64,000 nucleotides of DNA from positions 124,001 through 188,000 of the forward strand of contig CAJXQJ010000003.1 of NCBI GenBank assembly GCA_913058245.1, given 5' to 3'. The stretch is from an uncultured Colwellia sp. (GTDB taxonomy: Bacteria; Pseudomonadota; Gammaproteobacteria; Enterobacterales; Alteromonadaceae). Shown in pieces: positions 1 to 10,014 of the stretch (the first letter of the stretch is position 1; every line of letters begins with the position of its first letter). Below the pieces are notes generated by a model. It saw only the letters and a program-made list of their open reading frames with translations. It made no database searches and was not told the DNA's origin. The position numbers and the translations under genes were made by a program.

Positions 1-666
1 AAGTGTATCGAATAAATTGAAGTGAGGGTGTTTACCTTGCTCTTGTTGTTCTCGTGAGACTTTATGCCACTCAAAATCGAAATTATCTGGCTGTTTTATA
101 TCTCTTTCACCACGATTATCAATATAAGTAACTTGCTGGTCAGCATCAATACCCCAGCGAAATACTCGTATGTCATCAAGCCGCTCACCAATACGAAAGA
201 CCGCAAATACTTTACTTCCTTGTCTATAGACATGGGCTAAAAAAGTTTTTTTATAGTAGGTATACAGCTCATCAAAATCTCTAATGAAATCAGGGTGCTC
301 AAGAAAACTGCCTTGCATAGGCATATCAACAATTTCAACTTCATCACCGTTATCTTTAAGTTGATGTAGACTGAAAACATCTGCAACAGTAATGTTACGC
401 TTTAAGCCCAGAAAAACGTTGTAACCAAATAGTAAGGTATCGCCAATGGCTGCTATATCCCTAGCAACACAATTGTGTTCTGTACGCACTCGAACGCGTG
501 CATCGACTTTCATATCAGTTGAGCCAAACGTTGTAATACGTTCGTCATTTAACTGTTTAATTTGCGTATTTAGATCACTACCTAAAGCTGATAATCGGCG
601 CTGAATTAGTTCGTATGAACCGCCTTCAGCAACCGCTTGATTGGTGACACTTTCCTTACCTGTCAT
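1..666 (-). CDS. N-terminal part of predicted DNA-repair-type ATPase (DUF3686-like), runs off left edge
   Basis: Open reverse frame from ATG at 664-666 to the window edge: MTGKESVTNQAVAEGGSYELIQRRLSALGSDLNTQIKQLNDERITTFGSTDMKV...; adjacent to yqiK-yqiJ in the same orientation. Family call is from memory. Confidence 0.65.
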   Translation of the reverse strand, partial: MTGKESVTNQAVAEGGSYELIQRRLSALGSDLNTQIKQLNDERITTFGSTDMKVDARVRVRTEHNCVARDIAAIGDTLLFGYNVFLGLKRNITVADVFSLHQLKDNGDEVEIVDMPMQGSFLEHPDFIRDFDELYTYYKKTFLAHVYRQGSKVFAVFRIGERLDDIRVFRWGIDADQQVTYIDNRGERDIKQPDNFDFEWHKVSREQQEQGKHPHFNLFDTL

Positions 667-743
667 GTAAAACTCCATGAAACTGTTATGCAGCTATTTG
701 GGGTAAATAGCTGCATTTTACTTACTGTTTTATTATGAATTAA

Positions 744-2726
744 CTACTTCACGCCCGAAGTTTTTTGACTACCTAGGTTCAACAAACTTGCCAATGCACC
801 TTTTTGTGTTTCATCGGCATTGTTTAGTGTAGAAAGAAGTTTTGCCATATTGAAATTTTTCATTGTTTCACTGGTTTGGGAAGCCCCTGCTAGAACGCCA
901 CCTAAATCATCCATGATATTACGATCGCCGCTTAGGTGCTCTTTAAATAGCTTTTGAACGGTTTCACTTTCGTCAACTAAACCATCAATCGATTTGCCCA
1001 CAGTAATTGATTTCATAAATTGACGTAAGAATTCGCCGTCACCGCCCATAATATTGATGTTAGCTTCACTCAATGCAGTAGCTAATACATCAGCTTGTTT
1101 CTCTGCTAAGTCAACACTGTTGTCTAATTTCGCTAGTGTTAATTCTCGTTCTTGGTTTAAACGCAATCCAAAGGTTTCAAAATCTCTTGCTTGTTCTGAC
1201 ATTGCATTAAGCACTTCTTGTTTTTCACGCAAGCCTGTAGCTTCTGCTAGAGATTTTTCTTCAATACCTTTTGCTTCCGCTGTCAGTTTAAGTTCAAGCG
1301 CTTTAGCTTCTGCTTCACCTTGCCTTTCATGGGCATCAGCTTGTGCTAAAGTTATTTGTGCTTCAGCTAAACCTTTAGAAGCAGCTTCAGCCTGATCACC
1401 TTCAGCTAGTATTTTCTTAGATTCAGCTTGCTTACTTGCGGCTTTCAATTCAGCTTCAGCAATGGTTTGCATCTTTCTCGCTGTATGTTCAGCGGCTTGC
1501 TCTTGAGCTTTTGCTGACTCAATATCTTTAACCAATGCTTCCTCAGCTTCAGCTTGTGCTTTGATAACTTGTTCATCTTTCTGGCGATTAGCTTCAGAAA
1601 CCACACGCAAATCTTTAATGCGTTCTTCTTCTTCAGCTACGTTTTTTTCAACCGCAATGCGTTCACGCTGTACTTCAGCAATGTTCTTACGCTCAACTTC
1701 TAACGCTTTTTCTTTATCAATGCGTAGTGTTTCCACTTCTTTCTGACGGTCTATTTCCTCTACTTGACGAGCACGAGTTACTTTCTCTTCCTCTATAGCA
1801 ACTGCTCTAAAGCGATTTTGCTCTGCAATGTCCGCTTCACGTTGTTTATTCTCTTCAGCAACTGCGACTACCTGTTCTGTATCGATTCTTGCTTGTTCAG
1901 ACTTGCAGCGTTCTTCTTCAACAATTTTTGCCGTTTCTGCTTCTTCACGCGCTTTAACAGAAGCTATTTCACGCTCTTGTTTGGCTTGTGCATCGGCTAA
2001 TTGACGTTCAAGCTCCAAGTTCTTTTCTTCTGCTTCAATGTCTTGACGCTTTATTCGAACTTCTTCTTGTCTTTTTAAATCATTCGTTTCAACACTTTGT
2101 TGTGCTGTTAACTCAGTGATACGCCTAATACCTTCTGCATCCATAATGTTATTTGGATCTAAATCATTGATAGAAGTTTGCTCAAGAAAGTCTATCGCTA
2201 CATCTTCAAGAACGTAACCTGATAAATCTTGCCCAATAACTTCTTTGATTTTGTCCCTGAAAATATCACGCTGAGTAAATAGCTCGGTAAAGTTTAATTG
2301 CTTGCCTACTGTTTTAAGGGCTTCTGAAAATTTCGCTTCAAACAGCTCTTGTAATGTTTCTGGATAAGAAGAACGATCACAACCAACTTGTTTTGCAACG
2401 CGTAAAATGTCTTCTTTGGTTTCATTTACTCGAATATAGAAAGTAATGATGATATCTGCTCGAATATTATCTTGGCAGATCAGTCCAGAACGGCCTTTAC
2501 GCTCGAGCATCATACGTTTCGTTGAAATATCCATAATTTCTTTTTTATGGATGACAGGGATCACCATGCCACCAGTGGTACTTATCTCAGGTTCAGCCCT
2601 AAGTTTATTGATGATCAACGCTTGGCCTTGCTCAACTTTGTTATAAAATTTTGCGACCATGATCAAAAGTGAAAAGACGAAAAGTACGCCAATCCCAATA
2701 GCTAGATAAAGTGGTTCCATTACCAT
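744..2726 (-). CDS. yqiK: Flotillin family protein, YqiK-like
   Basis: 660 aa; N-terminal TM then band-7 region (VEQGQALIINKLRAEPEISTTGGMVIPVIHKKEIMDISTKRM) and a long Ala/Glu coiled coil. Confidence 0.93.
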   Translation of the reverse strand: MVMEPLYLAIGIGVLFVFSLLIMVAKFYNKVEQGQALIINKLRAEPEISTTGGMVIPVIHKKEIMDISTKRMMLERKGRSGLICQDNIRADIIITFYIRVNETKEDILRVAKQVGCDRSSYPETLQELFEAKFSEALKTVGKQLNFTELFTQRDIFRDKIKEVIGQDLSGYVLEDVAIDFLEQTSINDLDPNNIMDAEGIRRITELTAQQSVETNDLKRQEEVRIKRQDIEAEEKNLELERQLADAQAKQEREIASVKAREEAETAKIVEEERCKSEQARIDTEQVVAVAEENKQREADIAEQNRFRAVAIEEEKVTRARQVEEIDRQKEVETLRIDKEKALEVERKNIAEVQRERIAVEKNVAEEEERIKDLRVVSEANRQKDEQVIKAQAEAEEALVKDIESAKAQEQAAEHTARKMQTIAEAELKAASKQAESKKILAEGDQAEAASKGLAEAQITLAQADAHERQGEAEAKALELKLTAEAKGIEEKSLAEATGLREKQEVLNAMSEQARDFETFGLRLNQERELTLAKLDNSVDLAEKQADVLATALSEANINIMGGDGEFLRQFMKSITVGKSIDGLVDESETVQKLFKEHLSGDRNIMDDLGGVLAGASQTSETMKNFNMAKLLSTLNNADETQKGALASLLNLGSQKTSGVK

Positions 2727-2787
2727 GTGTTTTTCCTCTTATTTGAAACAGTAGCCACTTGGTCGTGGCCAAATAAATTGTGATTAT

Positions 2788-3414
2788 TTAGGGTGTATAG
2801 GGTGCGACAATATAGGCATGGTTTTCTTGCAAATATTTAATAACCAAAACTTTGTCACCCATTGTTAAGGTGTGCTGTGGATCGCAACGTACATCAACTA
2901 AAAGCTCTGCTCCGTCGTTGAATAAGCGAGCTTGACCAAAATTTTCGTTTACCTTACTTGTGGCAATAGTTGCGTCTTTACCAACGAGGTGGTTGCTAGT
3001 AGTTGCCTCGACACTTTTAAACATTCCTTTTAAAGGACGAATGGCGATTGCCGTAATTGGTAGTGAAATTAGAAATATAGCGAAACTTGCAACTGCTCCC
3101 ATTAAGTAATACAGCCAGCCATCTGGCAGCCATGTTAATAAATAGAACTGTAGATAAAAGCTAATTAGCCAACACAGAAGAATAATAATACTGATCACTA
3201 ACGTGAAAGGTACGCCAGTTAATCCAAAGGTGAGCATTAGCCCTGTTAATCCGCCAACTGAAATATCAACGTCAGCGTCAATGTCGGTATCACCGCCAAA
3301 ATCCAAATCAATTAGACCTAACATACCAACAAACCAATAAACTACAACAATACCGAGTAGAGCCGAGTAGATTACGGTGGGAAATTGAGTGGCGACTTCC
3401 AACAGTTGTTCCAT
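2788..3414 (-). CDS. yqiJ: YqiJ-like membrane protein with C-terminal OB-fold (NfeD-like)
   Basis: 208 aa, several TM segments, C-terminal beta-rich domain; upstream of yqiK; AAGGA ribosome-binding site before ATG. Confidence 0.85.
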   Translation of the reverse strand: MEQLLEVATQFPTVIYSALLGIVVVYWFVGMLGLIDLDFGGDTDIDADVDISVGGLTGLMLTFGLTGVPFTLVISIIILLCWLISFYLQFYLLTWLPDGWLYYLMGAVASFAIFLISLPITAIAIRPLKGMFKSVEATTSNHLVGKDATIATSKVNENFGQARLFNDGAELLVDVRCDPQHTLTMGDKVLVIKYLQENHAYIVAPYTP

Positions 3415-3472
3415 AGTTCATCCTTAAAACAAATAGCCAACAGTAACTATTTTATACATTCTTGCTTTTGAG

Positions 3473-3519
3473 AATTACTATACGCCTTTGACATAATATG
3501 TCAAAGGCGTATAGTAATT
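3473..3519. promoter_or_regulatory. 47-bp perfect palindrome containing two mirror-image sigma70-like promoters
   Basis: AATTACTATACGCCTTTGACATA-A-TATGTCAAAGGCGTATAGTAATT; + strand TTGACA 3488-3493, 16-bp spacer, TATAGT 3510-3515; identical on - strand. Confidence 0.75.
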
Positions 3520-3683
3520 ATTGCCTTTTAGGAGCAAAAATTAGCATATCCCACTTCATAAATCATCTAAATAAATTGTAATTATGCTTGGGGAGAGTGG
3601 ATTTACTAATGACATACCTAACGCAATAATTATATGATAGTTTTAGATATTTTAGCGTACTAGAAATTGATAAGGATATAAAA

Positions 3684-4232
3684 ATGAAATGTACTAGCTG
3701 TAAAGAAGGGAGCTTAATCCCTAGTTTTATTGAAGGCCTATTTCGAGCTCATACGTGTTCAAACTGTGGTGGTAATTGGATATTGACGGAAGATTATATT
3801 GCTTGGAAAGAACGTAATCCGCAGTTTTCTTTTAATGATAGTATTCACTGTGAAATTGACGAAACAACTCAAGCGATATTATGCCCAATAACAGGCACTA
3901 TTATGCGTAAGCTTCGCCTTTCAACTACTACAGAACATCGCATTGATTATAGTGCAAGTGTTGGTGGTATATGGCTTGATAAAGGTGAATGGGAGTTGTT
4001 AAAAAATGAAGGGTTAGCGGGTTCACTAAACGCGGTGTTAACAGCTCACTGGCAAAGAAATATTCGTATTAATAGCGCAAAAGATAATTTCAGTGAAATT
4101 TATCAAGACAAGTTTGGTAAAGAACCGTATGAGAAGGTTAAGAATGTAAGAGAGTGGTTATATCAACAGCCAAATAAAGCAGACTTACGAGCTTATTTAC
4201 TAGCAGAAGATCCATACTCGGCTGAAAAATAA
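3684..4232 (+). CDS. zf-TFIIB (zinc-ribbon) domain protein
   Basis: CTSCKEG...CSNCGGNWI and CPITGTIM...GGIWLDKGEWELL motifs. Confidence 0.8.
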   Translation: MKCTSCKEGSLIPSFIEGLFRAHTCSNCGGNWILTEDYIAWKERNPQFSFNDSIHCEIDETTQAILCPITGTIMRKLRLSTTTEHRIDYSASVGGIWLDKGEWELLKNEGLAGSLNAVLTAHWQRNIRINSAKDNFSEIYQDKFGKEPYEKVKNVREWLYQQPNKADLRAYLLAEDPYSAEK

Positions 4233-4257
4233 TTAGAAATATTAAGGGGAGGGGTAT

Positions 4258-4677
4258 ATGAGAGGCGCAGGCGGAACTTCTGGTGGTTTAGGTAGCTTTT
4301 TTATCGGTCTTATAATGATGTGCGGTGGTTTTTATATGTTATTAAATGCCATAACAGTAACATCAAGCTTCGGTATGGGAACAAGGTTATATGGATTTTC
4401 AGCCATGGGAGGCAGTTATAATGTCACCAGTGGCATGATTATGATTCCTTTTATTTTTGGCGTTGGGCTGATTTTTTATAATAGTAAAAACATCTTCGGT
4501 TGGATTTTATCTGTTGGTTCAATCACAGGTTTAATTTTTGGTGTTATTTCTTCTATTCGATTTTCATTTAAAACCATGACATCGTTTGATCTTATTGTCA
4601 TTTTGATATTAGCTATTGGCGGTTTAGGGTTATTTTTACGGTCCCTTAAAGCATTGGATGAACGCTTGCCAGATTAA
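4258..4677 (+). CDS. Small multi-TM membrane protein of unknown function
   Basis: 139 aa, four hydrophobic segments, glycine-rich N-terminus; 25 nt after the zf-TFIIB gene. Confidence 0.7.
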   Translation: MRGAGGTSGGLGSFFIGLIMMCGGFYMLLNAITVTSSFGMGTRLYGFSAMGGSYNVTSGMIMIPFIFGVGLIFYNSKNIFGWILSVGSITGLIFGVISSIRFSFKTMTSFDLIVILILAIGGLGLFLRSLKALDERLPD

Positions 4678-4699
4678 ATGCTGTTATTATTCTGACGTA

Positions 4700-4997
4700 T
4701 TTTGCAAGAAAGTAATGACCTTGTCTTAGATGTCGGTAAATATGCCATTGACACCAAGATCGATGTAGTAAATGCGTAAAGCTCTTCAACACTCTCTGCT
4801 AATCTGGAATTTGTCCTTTGTCTGCTCGAAATGTGTAAGGATGGACTACCAAGCCAGCTTGGTGAGCGGCTTCAAGTAGGCCATTTGAATATGGAGAGTT
4901 GTTGCTGACATTTATTAACATGGGTTTCCATGGCCTTGGTGATAAATTAATGTTTCGCATCAACTGTTCATTGCAATTAATTGTACAAATTTAATTC
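4700..4997 (-). pseudogene. glpQ: Degraded 3' part of glycerophosphodiester phosphodiesterase (GlpQ)
   Basis: Reverse-strand translation with stops/frameshifts: KFVQLIAMN ... LLEAAHQAGLVVHPYTFRADKGQIPD* ... EELYAF / YIDLGVNGIFTDI*DKVITFLQN, matching the GlpQ C-terminus. Confidence 0.85.
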
Positions 4998-5105
4998 GCT
5001 GTAACTCATTTGAATCAAGGCTTTCTATTTATACTGCTGCAGCCAAAGTGTTTTAATGTTTCTATTAAGGCTCATTGATAGCAATAGGCATAAATGAAAA
5101 GAAAG

Positions 5106-5140
5106 TTAGCTCCCTATATTTGTATATATTAGGGAGCTAA
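5106..5140 (-). terminator. Hairpin downstream of the aspartyl protease gene
   Basis: TTAGCTCCCTA ... TAGGGAGCTAA, 11-bp perfect arms; T-rich tail on - strand. Confidence 0.55.
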
Positions 5141-5184
5141 TGTAAATGGAGCATTTAGTTATTCATAAGATAATTTCTGACTAT

Positions 5185-6423
5185 CTACAATGCGGAATAA
5201 CCAATCACTTTCTCAGTGACTATTTCGAAACATAAATTATCTCTTTGAATGCAGACTTGTTTGATACCTGGCGTTGCAGATATGTTTAACATGTGCGAGG
5301 TTGTTATTTCTGTTGTTGGAATATTACTAATTTTCGTTACTAAATCACCTACTTTTAAATTGTGTTTACTCACAGGAAAGTTAGGAAATATATAGCGAAT
5401 AACAAATTCTCCACTCCGTATTTTTCGTAACTCTAGACCCAGTAAATTGTATCGCATACTGATTTTTTTTTGTGGCTCTAGGTACATTTTGTCGTTCGGG
5501 TAGTCGATCACGGTTTTGTATTGGTTTAATAGGGCGTTGCCAATTACCCAAAAATCGTCTTCATCCTCATCTTTGCTTGGGATCAAGTTAGTTTTAATGT
5601 TCGGGATTTTCAAACTGCCTAATCTAAGAGCAGGTAAAGTTACGCGCTCATGTTCTACTTTTCCGTTTAGGCCAAAATCTGCAGCGGTTATGCTCTCGGA
5701 ATCAATTACGATATTTCGGTTTTCAGTAAACTGGGAGGAAACTTTTAAATAGTGTCGGCTACCAGTGTCAATTATAAAGTCGCCCGTGGCGTTTTCTTTT
5801 TCATTAAATACCAGTGTACCTTCAATAGATATTTTACTGAGGAAGGTATCTATTTCGAATGACTCTGTATGCTGGTTTGCTTGATAGGATTGTGTACCGA
5901 CAGTGATTGAGTTTTTAGATTTATCGAATTGCCAAATAAAATGTTTCAGCATATCGTGACCAATTACACCATCGATTAAGGCTTCATCTGCTCTTAAAAA
6001 ATAGGGGCTTGTTGATATTGGTATATAGGCCGCTTTTAGGCCATTAAATTGCACTTCTGCCATATTAAAACTATCAATATCGGTTTGGTAAGCTTTGGTA
6101 CTTTCTTCTTCTCCCCAACCTGAGAGTGATAATGGAAAACCTTCGGGTAGCTTCATTGCTTTAACTTTTGGGGTGTCAAAAAGTATTAAGAAACTCGCGC
6201 CGGTATCTATTAAAAAAAGCAATTCTTCACCGTTAACGTGGGCGTTAATGTAAGGCTTTTCACCCAAAAAACTTGCTTTTAATGCAATGGGTTGAGTGCT
6301 ATTAATCACCGGTTTTACATTGGAATTAATTTGCATCATACGCAGTGAATTTAAAGTGTCACAGCCGCTTGCTGAGATAAGCGTAATAGCAATTAAGCTG
6401 CTTAAAAATATGTGCTTTAGCAT
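5185..6423 (-). CDS. Retropepsin-like aspartyl protease lipoprotein with C-terminal PDZ-like domain
   Basis: Lipobox-like SASGC; two DTG motifs (LFLIDTGASFLILF, DFIIDTGSRHYL); C-terminal PDZ-like region. Confidence 0.8.
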   Translation of the reverse strand: MLKHIFLSSLIAITLISASGCDTLNSLRMMQINSNVKPVINSTQPIALKASFLGEKPYINAHVNGEELLFLIDTGASFLILFDTPKVKAMKLPEGFPLSLSGWGEEESTKAYQTDIDSFNMAEVQFNGLKAAYIPISTSPYFLRADEALIDGVIGHDMLKHFIWQFDKSKNSITVGTQSYQANQHTESFEIDTFLSKISIEGTLVFNEKENATGDFIIDTGSRHYLKVSSQFTENRNIVIDSESITAADFGLNGKVEHERVTLPALRLGSLKIPNIKTNLIPSKDEDEDDFWVIGNALLNQYKTVIDYPNDKMYLEPQKKISMRYNLLGLELRKIRSGEFVIRYIFPNFPVSKHNLKVGDLVTKISNIPTTEITTSHMLNISATPGIKQVCIQRDNLCFEIVTEKVIGYSAL

Positions 6424-6566
6424 ATTGATATTTTATAAATATAGGGTGATAAGTAGTAAGTTATTACTGTTGTTGTGAAATTTATGTGAAAAATACAATA
6501 GGGTAATGATACTAAGCTTATTTTTTATTGCCGTCCTTGGCTTTATTCAATATGTAACTAATGGAT

Positions 6567-7517
6567 TTATGCTGACTGCATCTTATACATAGTGGTTATC
6601 TGCTCTTTAATAGCACTGGTGAAATTTTTATAAAGTGGCGCATAGCTTGATGTGAGTTCTGCTCGTGCTTGCGTAATAATTTCATTTGGTTTTTTACCTG
6701 CTTGATATCCGCTTTTTACTAACTGCCAAACATGAGTTAATAATTTTGCATCTCGTTTTACAGACTCAACCGTGGTTACATTGCCATGGCCAGTAAGTAC
6801 TACATCAGGATTTAGTTTTATTACCTTATTGAGTGTGGCAATTAAATTCGGAACATTAGCATCAGGGATTATAATTGGCATCCAATCTGAACTTAGTACA
6901 TCGCCACCAAAAACAACTTTTTGCTTTGGTAACCACATCAATACATCACCTTCCGAATGGCCGTTATTGGAAAATATAAATTCAATATCCATGTTGCCTA
7001 GGCTGCGCTTTTCAATGCTAGTTAATAGTTTTGACGGGTATAAAAGTTGGCTATTGCCTGTAATGCCTTTTGTCATACGTGCGAAAGCTTTAACATCATC
7101 TTTACCATATTTGTTCATGGTATTAGCGGCTTGTTTTTTGGCGATAATTTCTGTGTTATCGTCGGCAATTCCTGCATTTCCTAGCCAATGATCAGCATGG
7201 CTATGCGAGTTAACTATCCAGCGAATGGGTTGATTGGTGACAGTTTTGATTGCGGCTTTAATGCTTTTACCTATGGCTTCTGATGAACCGGTATCAAATA
7301 CGAGTACGCCTTGTTCCGTTACAAAGAAATAACTATTTGAATTCCAACCCTTATTTTCAGCGGTAGGCAAGCCAAATGATGGTGAAATAATACTGTAAAT
7401 ATTGTGGCTAACCATTTCTGGAGAAAATTTAAAGTCGTTATTTTGTGCCCAGGCATTACTGGAAAATAGTGTGATAAGGCCAGTAAAAAAAAGCGCTTTC
7501 CTAATATGCATTAACAT
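6567..7517 (-). CDS. Secreted MBL-fold metallo-hydrolase
   Basis: Signal peptide; HSHADHWLGN zinc motif; downstream GHG. Confidence 0.88.
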   Translation of the reverse strand: MLMHIRKALFFTGLITLFSSNAWAQNNDFKFSPEMVSHNIYSIISPSFGLPTAENKGWNSNSYFFVTEQGVLVFDTGSSEAIGKSIKAAIKTVTNQPIRWIVNSHSHADHWLGNAGIADDNTEIIAKKQAANTMNKYGKDDVKAFARMTKGITGNSQLLYPSKLLTSIEKRSLGNMDIEFIFSNNGHSEGDVLMWLPKQKVVFGGDVLSSDWMPIIIPDANVPNLIATLNKVIKLNPDVVLTGHGNVTTVESVKRDAKLLTHVWQLVKSGYQAGKKPNEIITQARAELTSSYAPLYKNFTSAIKEQITTMYKMQSA

Positions 7518-7773
7518 TATTCCCTATAAAATCAATTGAATAATTACTATTCATCAAGCTGTAACAGAATGATGATGTTGATTTTTATAGCAAGGACGTT
7601 ACTTAAAATATATGCGTTATAGATGAATTAGCGATTTCTTACGTTAAAACAGCTTTTCATCAGTGTTTGTAGCATTTAGTTGCAATTACAATCTTAGGTA
7701 CGCGATTAATCATCAATCAATTTGCATTCATCGAACATAATTAACCTTATCAGTGTGGTGTATGAATGGTAGG

Positions 7774-10014
7774 CTATTTCTCAATCTGTCGGTTTTTTTG
7801 CAGTAGTTCATGCCATCTTTGTTCATTCCCACCGGCTTTTTTATACATTGCTTTTAAGGTATGTTCACTAAAAATATTGTCGTTGTAGTCAGGTAACCAA
7901 CCGTTTTCAAATAATCGTTCAATCGTTAACTTAAGTTGTTGATGTTGTTCAATTAAAGCATACCAATAGACTTTCTCTTTATCACTAGTTAGCTGTTTTT
8001 TACTAGAAAAATAATTCGTCAATTTTTCAATAATCTGTGATTTAGTATCGAATTGCAGAGTATCACCTAACAAAGTTGCTAGAAAAATGAATTGCCCAAC
8101 ATTCTCACTCTTTATCTCGGTATTTACGTTAATAGTCGGAAAATATTGACGAAACTTTGTTAGCGCTTCGTCTGATAATTTCATATTTTTAAGTGCAGAA
8201 ATGTATGGCATTGCATATATTGCAATATCGGGTGCAAGTTCAAGGCGAGCGGTTAACTTTTTTAATGCTTGCTCATGTTTTCCCTTTGCCATCGCAAGTG
8301 CGCTTTGGCTATAAAATAGAAAGCCGGGGTTCACCTCATCTTGGTTAATATTAGTGATCAGGTTTTGGGCTTTTTCTACATCGCCTAAGCTTAGCCACAC
8401 TAATGCCTGCGTAAGTTGGTAAACTCTATGATTGGCAATATTGCTTGGCTCAGTGCTAAGCCATTGTATAAATGCTTGCGCTCTTTTTGTATTTAGCGGA
8501 AGAAAATCAAGCTCTTCAATCGCACGATGTGAGTAATGTGGCTCAATAATTAGTGCTCGTTGATAATAGCTTCTCGCTTTTTCAACTTGTCGCATGTTTA
8601 GGTATGAATAAGCAAGTCCACGAATAATAATCGGAGATAAAGGGTCTAGTGAAAATGCGCTTTTTGATGCTTTTAGTGCCTGGCTGTATTGCCCTGTTTG
8701 GCGAAGGAATTTGCTACGAAAGTAATGTCCCATAGCATAATTTGGCGCAACTTTAGCTGCGCGCTTAAACAATTGTTCTGCTTCCTCAAATTGGCCTAAA
8801 TCGTTAAGTAAAATGGCTTGTGTAGTCAACACTTCACCATTGTTGGCATTGATTTCCAAAGCTTTGGTGACTAAAGGTTGGCAATTTTCATGGGCTTGTG
8901 AAGACGTTAACTTGCTATAAACAGATAGATAAATATGTGTATGGCAAAGACCAATTAATGAACCAAGGTGATTGGGTGATTGTTTGAGAATTTTTTGATA
9001 CAGAACTTTAGCTTGGTTCAATGCCGATACATTACGTTTGTCCCATAGATGGCGTGCCAATATATAGCTTTCGTAGTGAGGGTCTTGTTCAGGAGCTACT
9101 GAGGCTTTGATTGTTGTATTTGTTGGTAGTAGGCGTGCAACAAGCGCTTCAACAATAGTGTTTTTTAGTACCAGCATGTCGGTTTTTTTTGCTTTAAAGT
9201 TTTGTGCCCAAATAATTTCGTTGTTTTCTTGATTAACAAGCTGCACTGACGCTAACAAGGAGCTATTGTATTGCTGAATACTTGTTAATAAACGAGTTTT
9301 AGCTTCAATTGTCTCAATATCTTTTCGTAAATAGATAAATTTTAACTTAGTCTGTGACACTAAATCGCTGATTAATAATTGGTTAAATGAACTTAAAGAT
9401 TCAATTTTAGGTTGAGTGAGGTTGTTTGTTGGTAAAACAGCAATAGTAAGCAGTTGCTGTTCATTCGCTGTTTCTTTTGATGAATAATACCAACCAGAAA
9501 GGACAAGCAAAGCGAATGTTATTAGGCCGGCGAGGGTAATAACGTTGCTTCTTTTTAAGTGTTTTTTTTCTAGCACTTTATTTGTTGATGGTTTTTTTTT
9601 ACTTTTTATTTGTTCTAAGTTTTGCTTTGGCTGTAACAGTAGGCGATAGCCTTTGCCTGAAATACGTTCAATATGGTCAATGTCAGTTTGGTGGCAATTC
9701 AGTGCTTTTCTTAGTTGAGCTATCGCCTGATAAATTGAGCTATCAGAAATAACGCGTTGTGGCCAAATGGCATCAGCGATATCGGTTTGGCTGACTGGGC
9801 GGCCATGATTCTTAGTTAAATACACACAAAGAGCCATAACTTTTGGCGTTAACTTCTGAATGCTTGGTTGGTCAGTATACTCTGACGCTTTGTCTTCATT
9901 AATCCACTTTATGCTATTTAGTGCTGGCGTGATAAGCCATGGCCCTAAAATAAAAGGTTGCTGGTAGTTAATGTCACTTTGGTTTTCGGCATTCAATTGG
10001 TTAATGTCCATCAA
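7774..10014 (-). CDS. CadC/ToxR-like membrane winged-helix transcriptional regulator with TPR repeats
   Basis: N-terminal wHTH (LTPKVMALCVYLTKNHGRPVSQTDIADAIWP...ISGKGYRLL), one TM, periplasmic TPR region. Confidence 0.88.
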   Translation of the reverse strand: MMDINQLNAENQSDINYQQPFILGPWLITPALNSIKWINEDKASEYTDQPSIQKLTPKVMALCVYLTKNHGRPVSQTDIADAIWPQRVISDSSIYQAIAQLRKALNCHQTDIDHIERISGKGYRLLLQPKQNLEQIKSKKKPSTNKVLEKKHLKRSNVITLAGLITFALLVLSGWYYSSKETANEQQLLTIAVLPTNNLTQPKIESLSSFNQLLISDLVSQTKLKFIYLRKDIETIEAKTRLLTSIQQYNSSLLASVQLVNQENNEIIWAQNFKAKKTDMLVLKNTIVEALVARLLPTNTTIKASVAPEQDPHYESYILARHLWDKRNVSALNQAKVLYQKILKQSPNHLGSLIGLCHTHIYLSVYSKLTSSQAHENCQPLVTKALEINANNGEVLTTQAILLNDLGQFEEAEQLFKRAAKVAPNYAMGHYFRSKFLRQTGQYSQALKASKSAFSLDPLSPIIIRGLAYSYLNMRQVEKARSYYQRALIIEPHYSHRAIEELDFLPLNTKRAQAFIQWLSTEPSNIANHRVYQLTQALVWLSLGDVEKAQNLITNINQDEVNPGFLFYSQSALAMAKGKHEQALKKLTARLELAPDIAIYAMPYISALKNMKLSDEALTKFRQYFPTINVNTEIKSENVGQFIFLATLLGDTLQFDTKSQIIEKLTNYFSSKKQLTSDKEKVYWYALIEQHQQLKLTIERLFENGWLPDYNDNIFSEHTLKAMYKKAGGNEQRWHELLQKNRQIEK

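Noticed and set aside
1054-2000. + strand ORFs 1054-1395, 1561-1746, 1764-2000 and short GCTTCAGC-like repeats
   Set aside because: Antisense to the yqiK coiled coil; repetition comes from Ala/Glu codon usage, not a CRISPR or satellite, and no plausible ribosome-binding sites or domains.
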